From BOG-1363 sp043775355 (GTDB lineage: Bacteria; Planctomycetota; UBA11346), in NCBI GenBank assembly GCA_043775355.1, contig JAYVSL010000197.1, positions 1 to 10,498 on the forward strand: a stretch of DNA of 10,498 nucleotides, in the 5' to 3' direction. Made by a program: the position numbers and the translations under genes. Shown piece by piece: positions 6,613 to 10,498 of this stretch (positions within the stretch are counted from its first letter, which is position 1; each line of letters starts with the position of its first letter). The notes under the pieces were generated by a model. That model searched no databases, was not told the DNA's origin, and saw only the letters and a list, made by a program, of their open reading frames with translations.

Positions 6613-8052
6613 ATGCGCCGCTATTTTTATATCTTCTTCCTCACAGTAACTGCCTGTATCGCGTTCGCTGCCGATCCACTGACATCATTCATACAAACAC
6701 GTGTCCTGACACTGTCACCGAATGTGCCCCGTGCTAAAGTGTTTCCCGAAGGCGCCGTAGTTTCTGGCGAGGTATTCAAAAACGGGAAAAAAATGGTGGT
6801 TGCCGCCGCCGTCGCTGATCACCGCAGTTTGGGCTTAGCTGTTTTTATCCATAAAAATGGCGATTGGCGTGAAATCACCCGACAATCTCTGACGGAAAAC
6901 GACCAACGCCTTGGCGCTGATGACGAATGGCCGTTCACCTTTGCTGATCTGGATGGTGATGCGAAGCCCGAATTGCTGCTAACCGAACGCGGCGGTGGCA
7001 CTGATCGCGTGGTGCGCGTTTATCGTTTCGCTGAAGAAACCGAAACGCTGACGCTTGCTGGCAGCGGCTTGCGCAATCCAACCTGGAAAGACGGCGCCGT
7101 GCGTGGGCAATGGAAAATCGGAGCCACCGCTGGCGATATCGGCGCGGAACAACATCGATGGATTGATGGACGGCTGCAACCGGTTTGGCGGAGTAGTCAA
7201 CATTACGTCGTGCACGAATACGTCATTGGTAGCGGTGAGCCCGCAGTGCGCGTCAATATGGAAACGCTCAATGCCGCTGGCGTGATCAGCGCCTTCGACT
7301 CCTCGGGAAATTTGGCTTCATTCCGCAATCTTTTACCAACCGGCGAACCGCCACGTGCATTCCAGGTTTTAGTACGTGAAGCCAAAGGCCGTCGCTTATT
7401 ACATATATCTCCGAAAGCAGATGGACTACGCACGATCATGCGACAGAGCCAATGGGATGAGATCGCCTCACGCGCTGTCTTTACAGATCCTGCGGTCTTC
7501 AGCGGCGACATGAGCGTAACCATGGGCGATGGTGCCATCGTGAAGCTGGCAGAAATCGCCTCGGTCACGGTGCTCCCTTCCACCATCGCACCAACGTATC
7601 AGTTCATCTCCATCAGCGATGAAGCCAAACGTGCGATCGAAGAGCCTGGCAATCTGCCAGCACTCGCCGTCACGAATCCAGGGAATCGCGAATGGACGCT
7701 CATAACCGACAGCGTGAATTTGTGGGCCACCTCGTCTCTCGCTCCAGCGGCAACCGTGGAAGCAAATCAAGATGTGCTCCTGTATCTACGCTTGCCAAAT
7801 ATAAACGGTTACCCACTCGACCAGATCGAATCTCGCACGTTGGTTAGTGGGATGACGTTAAATGACAAAACCATTAACCTTACGGTAAACATGACGCTCG
7901 AACGTCCGGCCTCAGCCCTAAAAACGGTCATGCGCCCGTTACTTGGATTATCACTCGGCATGCTCAACAACGGTGAATACCGCGTGAAAGCCACGATTAC
8001 GGGGCATCCAGCAGGGCCGTTATTGGTCGAGCAAGTCTTTACGGTAAAATAA
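6613..8052 (+). CDS. Exported protein of unknown function
   Basis: A 479-residue protein that I do not recognise as a named family. Residues 1-20 are a signal peptide (YFYIFFLTVTACIAFA, cleavage near FAA-DP), so it is periplasmic, outer-membrane associated or secreted. The segment 41-200 looks like a repeat-type beta domain: TFADLDGDAKPELLLTERGG (109-128) resembles the Asp-rich calcium-binding loop of FG-GAP/VCBS repeats, and VYRF and HRWIDGRLQPVWR follow as strands. The part from about 210 to the end is rich in beta-strand pattern without a recognisable motif. There is no second transmembrane helix, no lipobox and no catalytic signature. It lies downstream of the beta-barrel gene and may share its transcript. 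Palindromic element 2 follows and may end the transcript. Confidence 0.8.
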   Translation: MRRYFYIFFLTVTACIAFAADPLTSFIQTRVLTLSPNVPRAKVFPEGAVVSGEVFKNGKKMVVAAAVADHRSLGLAVFIHKNGDWREITRQSLTENDQRLGADDEWPFTFADLDGDAKPELLLTERGGGTDRVVRVYRFAEETETLTLAGSGLRNPTWKDGAVRGQWKIGATAGDIGAEQHRWIDGRLQPVWRSSQHYVVHEYVIGSGEPAVRVNMETLNAAGVISAFDSSGNLASFRNLLPTGEPPRAFQVLVREAKGRRLLHISPKADGLRTIMRQSQWDEIASRAVFTDPAVFSGDMSVTMGDGAIVKLAEIASVTVLPSTIAPTYQFISISDEAKRAIEEPGNLPALAVTNPGNREWTLITDSVNLWATSSLAPAATVEANQDVLLYLRLPNINGYPLDQIESRTLVSGMTLNDKTINLTVNMTLERPASALKTVMRPLLGLSLGMLNNGEYRVKATITGHPAGPLLVEQVFTVK

Positions 8053-8099
8053 GGCTCTGCGGCGTTTCGTGTCGGTTCAATCTCATTGGACAGTTAAAG

Positions 8100-8227
8100 A
8101 AGAAAACAGCGAACAGAAGGCGCGGAGGACGCGGAGATCGGAGGAGGAGGAGCAGATGCTTGTCGGAGAGATTGAAACTTTTCCTCTTCTCATCTCCGCG
8201 TCTCCGCGACTCCTGTTCGATTTTCTT
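8100..8227. repeat. Palindromic intergenic repeat, element 2
   Basis: The left core arm (8111-8138, starting GAACAGAAGG and holding CGCGGAG twice, at 8121 and 8130) is the inverted complement of the right core arm (8192-8218) with two mismatches and one extra base. Pairing continues outward through AAGAAAA (8100-8106) and TTTTCTT (8221-8227). It also continues inward, less perfectly, through purine-rich GGAGGAGGAGGAG and pyrimidine-rich CTTTTCCTCTTCTC. The right edge ACTCYTGTTCRATTYT (8209-8224) matches element 1 (3209-3224) at 13 of 16 positions. The T-rich right edge makes it a possible terminator for the gene ending at 8052. Confidence 0.88.
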
Positions 8228-8283
8228 ACCGCTTTGAGGAGACTATGGATGGAGAAAAGTTCCACTCTGAACACCGCAGAGTC

Positions 8284-8294
8284 TAAAATAATAT
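8284..8294 (+). promoter_or_regulatory. Possible -10 region for mnmG
   Basis: TAAAAT (8284-8289) and the overlapping TAATAT (8289-8294) are the only AT-rich -10-like hexamers between element 2 and mnmG. The matching -35 positions (TCCACT at 8261-8266 for the first) agree poorly with the consensus, so this is tentative. Confidence 0.25.
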
Positions 8295-8395
8295 CGCGTT
8301 GTAACGTCGTTCCCGTCCCAGGGCATATGCTTTTTCAAGTGAATGTACGGCGTCTGCCACTGGCGAAGGGCGAGCACGGACCATGATCCGCGCCC

Positions 8396-10282
8396 ATGTC
8401 GGGAAATACGTATGACGTGATCGTGGTCGGAGCAGGCCATGCTGGCATCGAAGCGGCGGCAGCTTCTGCTCGGCTCGGTTGCCGCACCGCGCTGGTCAGC
8501 GGCAATTTGGACACCGTCGGCAAAATGTCGTGTAATCCGTCTATTGGTGGCGTGGCAAAGGGACAGCTCGCGCGCGAAATCGATGCGCTTGGTGGCCTGA
8601 TGGGTTTAGCAACTGACTCGACCGGAATTCAATTTCGCTTGTTGGGCCTATCGAAAGGCCCAGCGATGTGGAGCCCGCGCGCGCAATGTGATAAAACCGA
8701 ATACGCCGCGTGGATGAAGAACACCGTCGAATCACTGCCGAATGTTTTCCCGGTGCAGGGAGAAGCGATTGAGTTGGTGACCAAGCCAAGTTCGCAAATC
8801 CCTTCACGCAATGAGGCATCCGAACTTCCGGATTCCACCATCCGCAGAAACATCATCACCGGCTTACGCCTGAAAGACGGCCGCACGCTCACCGCGCCAC
8901 GTGTGGTCCTGACCACAGGAACCTTCCTGCAAGCTCTGATGCATCAGGGTGAGGCTAAGACTCAGGGCGGACGGATGGGCGACCAAACTGCCGTGGGAAT
9001 TTCTGCGTCGCTGAAAGCTCTCGGTTTACGGCTCATTCGTCACAAAACCGGTACGCCATGTCGTATTCATGCGGATTCTATTCGCTGGAATCTGTGTACC
9101 GAACAGCCGGGCGATGAACCACCGCGACCATTTAGTTTCCTCACCAAAAAAATAACCCAGGCACAGATCAGTTGCTGGCAATGTTACACCACGCCAGCAG
9201 CGCACGCACATATCCTCAATAATCTTGATCGTGCGCCGATGTATAACGGTCAAATCGCTTCGGTTGGCCCGCGTTATTGCCCCTCGATCGAAGACAAAGT
9301 GGTGCGTTTTAAAGATCGTGATGCGCATCATTTGTTTCTCGAACCAGAAGGACGAACGACTAAAGAAATTTACGTCAATGGTCTGTCGACCTCCTTGCCG
9401 CTGGATGTCCAAGACGCGGTTTTGCGCGATATTCCTGCGCTTTCCACCGCGCATGTGCTGCGCTACGGCTACGCGGTGGAATATGACGTCGTGGCAGCCG
9501 ATCAAATGGATCACTCATTAAATGTCCGGACCGTTTCTGGACTTTACCTTGCTGGACAAATCAATGGCACCAGCGGCTACGAAGAAGCGGCGGCACAAGG
9601 CCTCATGGCAGGCGCAAATGCGGCGCTCAGTCTGCTTGGTCGTGAAGCGCTCATCCTATCGCGCGCGGATGCTTATATCGGTGTGTTGATCGATGATCTG
9701 GTCACCCGCTGCCCAGACGAACCATATCGCATGTTTACGTCACGTGCTGAGCACCGCCTGCATTTACGTACCGACAATGCCGATCGTCGCCTGACGCCGA
9801 TGGCGGCGCGTACCGGGTTGGTCGATGCCGCACGCGCTGACGCGGTGAATGTCAAAGCGAAGGCGATTGCAACGTTGGTGGCAAGCGCAGGCGAGACCCT
9901 CGCGCGGCAACTTGCCGGTGAAGGCACGGAATTGAAAGACGCCATCCCATTGGTGCCAGGAATGTCAGAGGTCTCTGCCGAGGTCGCCGAAGGCGCGTGG
10001 ATCGAGATGCGTTACGCGACGTATTTAGAACGTCAGCAAGGGCGCATTGATCGTCTGCAACGACATCGCGATGTCATTTTGCCAGAGGATTTGCAGATTT
10101 CCGCCATCAAAACCATCTCGACCGAAGGTCGACAAGTCATCGCCAAGCACAAGCCACGCACGTTGGGTGAAGCCGCCTCATTACCTGGAGTCACCCAGGT
10201 CGACGTCGAAACCCTCCACGCCGCCATGCAGTCGCGACTCAAACGCGGTCGTGAAAGCAGCACCAACAGCGCGGATTCGTAG
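8396..10282 (+). CDS. mnmG: tRNA uridine-5-carboxymethylaminomethyl(34) synthesis enzyme MnmG
   Basis: A 628-residue FAD enzyme, also known as GidA. With the GTPase MnmE it installs the carboxymethylaminomethyl (or aminomethyl) group on wobble U34 of certain tRNAs in the cytosol. The FAD motif VGAGHAGIEAA is at 11-21. The signature KMSCNPSIGGVAKGQLAREI (43-62) carries Cys46, and VGPRYCPSIEDK (290-301) carries Cys295; these match the two essential cysteines of the E. coli enzyme. GLYLAGQINGTSGYEEAAAQG (382-402) and MFTSRAEHRLHLRTDNAD (446-463) are also family signatures. The C-terminal MnmE- and tRNA-binding helical region is complete. An in-frame TGA at 8384-8386 fixes the ATG at 8396. Oddities are a polar insertion around 131-151, GTPCR (219-223) where GTPPR is usual, and GPAMWSPRAQCDK (88-100). 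mnmE is not adjacent. No good Shine-Dalgarno sequence is present. Confidence 0.97.
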   Translation: MSGNTYDVIVVGAGHAGIEAAAASARLGCRTALVSGNLDTVGKMSCNPSIGGVAKGQLAREIDALGGLMGLATDSTGIQFRLLGLSKGPAMWSPRAQCDKTEYAAWMKNTVESLPNVFPVQGEAIELVTKPSSQIPSRNEASELPDSTIRRNIITGLRLKDGRTLTAPRVVLTTGTFLQALMHQGEAKTQGGRMGDQTAVGISASLKALGLRLIRHKTGTPCRIHADSIRWNLCTEQPGDEPPRPFSFLTKKITQAQISCWQCYTTPAAHAHILNNLDRAPMYNGQIASVGPRYCPSIEDKVVRFKDRDAHHLFLEPEGRTTKEIYVNGLSTSLPLDVQDAVLRDIPALSTAHVLRYGYAVEYDVVAADQMDHSLNVRTVSGLYLAGQINGTSGYEEAAAQGLMAGANAALSLLGREALILSRADAYIGVLIDDLVTRCPDEPYRMFTSRAEHRLHLRTDNADRRLTPMAARTGLVDAARADAVNVKAKAIATLVASAGETLARQLAGEGTELKDAIPLVPGMSEVSAEVAEGAWIEMRYATYLERQQGRIDRLQRHRDVILPEDLQISAIKTISTEGRQVIAKHKPRTLGEAASLPGVTQVDVETLHAAMQSRLKRGRESSTNSADS

Positions 10283-10288
10283 TATACT
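10283..10288 (+). promoter_or_regulatory. Possible -10 box for the downstream gene
   Basis: TATACT directly follows the mnmG stop codon and agrees with TATAAT at five of six positions. The -35 position (about 10260-10265) is poor. If it is used, the transcript would have a leader of about 150 bases carrying the hairpin and tandem repeats described below. Confidence 0.3.
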
Positions 10289-10326
10289 CACGAGTTCGAC
10301 GCCACAGCATGCGCCGCCGCATTGAT

Positions 10327-10359
10327 CGCGCCTCTCCGTTTCAACGGGGTTTCGGCGCG
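10327..10359 (+). other. GC-rich stem-loop after mnmG
   Basis: CGCGCC (10327-10332) pairs with GGCGCG (10354-10359), enclosing a second short stem, CTCCGTT / AACGGGG, with one G-T pair. No T tract follows, so it is not a textbook intrinsic terminator. It may still end the mnmG transcript or structure the leader of the next gene. Confidence 0.45.
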
Positions 10360-10398
10360 ACTTTAGCGCGACCTTAACGCCGCTTTAACGCGACTTTA
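10355..10398 (+). repeat. Four tandem 11-bp repeats
   Basis: Four adjacent copies of an 11-mer are present: GCGCGACTTTA (10355-10365), GCGCGACCTTA (10366-10376), ACGCCGCTTTA (10377-10387) and ACGCGACTTTA (10388-10398). Copies differ from the consensus RCGCGACTTTA at zero to two positions. The array begins inside the right arm of the preceding stem-loop and lies about 50 bases before the next start codon. The 11-bp period puts copies near the same face of the helix. Confidence 0.8.
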
Positions 10399-10448
10399 CC
10401 GCTGAACGCCGCGCCGATGTTTTGTCTGACCACCGTATCGAGGACCAC

Positions 10449-10498
10449 ATGGATAAACCTGACCCACCAAGCGCCTGGCGCATGTTCCGCATCATGGG
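10449..10498 (+). CDS. Start of a gene, probably LOG family (TIGR00730), partial
   Basis: The ATG at 10449 has GAGGA four bases upstream (10440-10444). The visible N-terminus is MDKPDPPSAWRMFRIMG. Bacterial LOG-family proteins (cytokinin riboside 5'-monophosphate phosphoribohydrolase-like, often called Rossmann fold nucleotide-binding proteins) commonly begin with a segment of the form WRvFRIMaEFVeGFE, which this resembles. Only 16 complete codons are present, so the family call rests on one short motif. That a gene starts here is more certain than its identity. Confidence 0.5.
   Translation, partial: MDKPDPPSAWRMFRIM

Larger units (their letters stand above)
8053..8395. other. Intergenic region before mnmG
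   Basis: These 343 bases without a supported gene hold palindromic element 2 (8100-8227) and then about 170 bases leading to mnmG with an AT-rich stretch near 8284-8294. A plus-strand open reading of about 105 codons (8069-8386) runs through the palindrome. Its Arg/Glu-rich sequence simply translates the repeat, so it is not called. Confidence 0.7.

Noticed and set aside
8069..8386. 105-codon plus-strand ORF before mnmG
   Set aside because: It translates the palindromic repeat and its flank. Its low-complexity Arg/Glu and Leu stretches come from the arms, and it has no ribosome binding site.

Overview
The window looks like ordinary chromosomal DNA of a Gram-negative bacterium with moderately high GC. 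No phage, plasmid, IS or CRISPR content is visible. Two observations suggest a member of the PVC group (Verrucomicrobiota, Lentisphaerota and relatives). MnmG carries the variant GPAMWSPRAQCDK in place of the proteobacterial GPAVRATRAQAD-type segment, and the intergenic spaces hold palindromic GCGCAGAGG/CGCGGAG repeats of a kind I associate with such genomes. This is a lineage inference from memory, not a search result.

Layout. Bases 1-48 are the Ala/Pro-rich tail of an upstream gene, followed by a strong intrinsic terminator (86-114). A plus-strand pair follows: a ten-helix EamA/DMT exporter (115-1035), overlapping by ATGA a 549-residue FAD-dependent dehydrogenase of the COG2509 type (1032-2681). 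A small exported YHS-domain protein (2826-3065) comes next. A minus-strand group, read right to left, holds an unusual adenylate-kinase-like protein with a long extra C-terminal domain (5694-4486), exodeoxyribonuclease III (4432-3668) and a Dabb-domain protein (3553-3251). Its convergent end with the YHS gene is filled by palindromic element 1 (3110-3217). Divergent from the kinase are two genes for envelope or exported proteins: a 196-residue outer-membrane beta-barrel (5891-6481) and a 479-residue exported protein of unknown function (6613-8052). Palindromic element 2 (8100-8227) lies between the latter and mnmG (8396-10282), a tRNA-modification gene. The last 50 bases begin another gene, probably of the LOG (TIGR00730) family, after a leader with a hairpin and four 11-bp tandem repeats.

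How the genes relate. The exporter and dehydrogenase are almost certainly co-translated and may act on one small molecule. The kinase, xth and Dabb genes may share a transcript, but no common pathway is evident. I see no convincing new multi-gene system. The most unusual items are the paired palindromic repeats, the two-domain kinase, the unrecognised exported protein and the repeat-bearing leader after mnmG.
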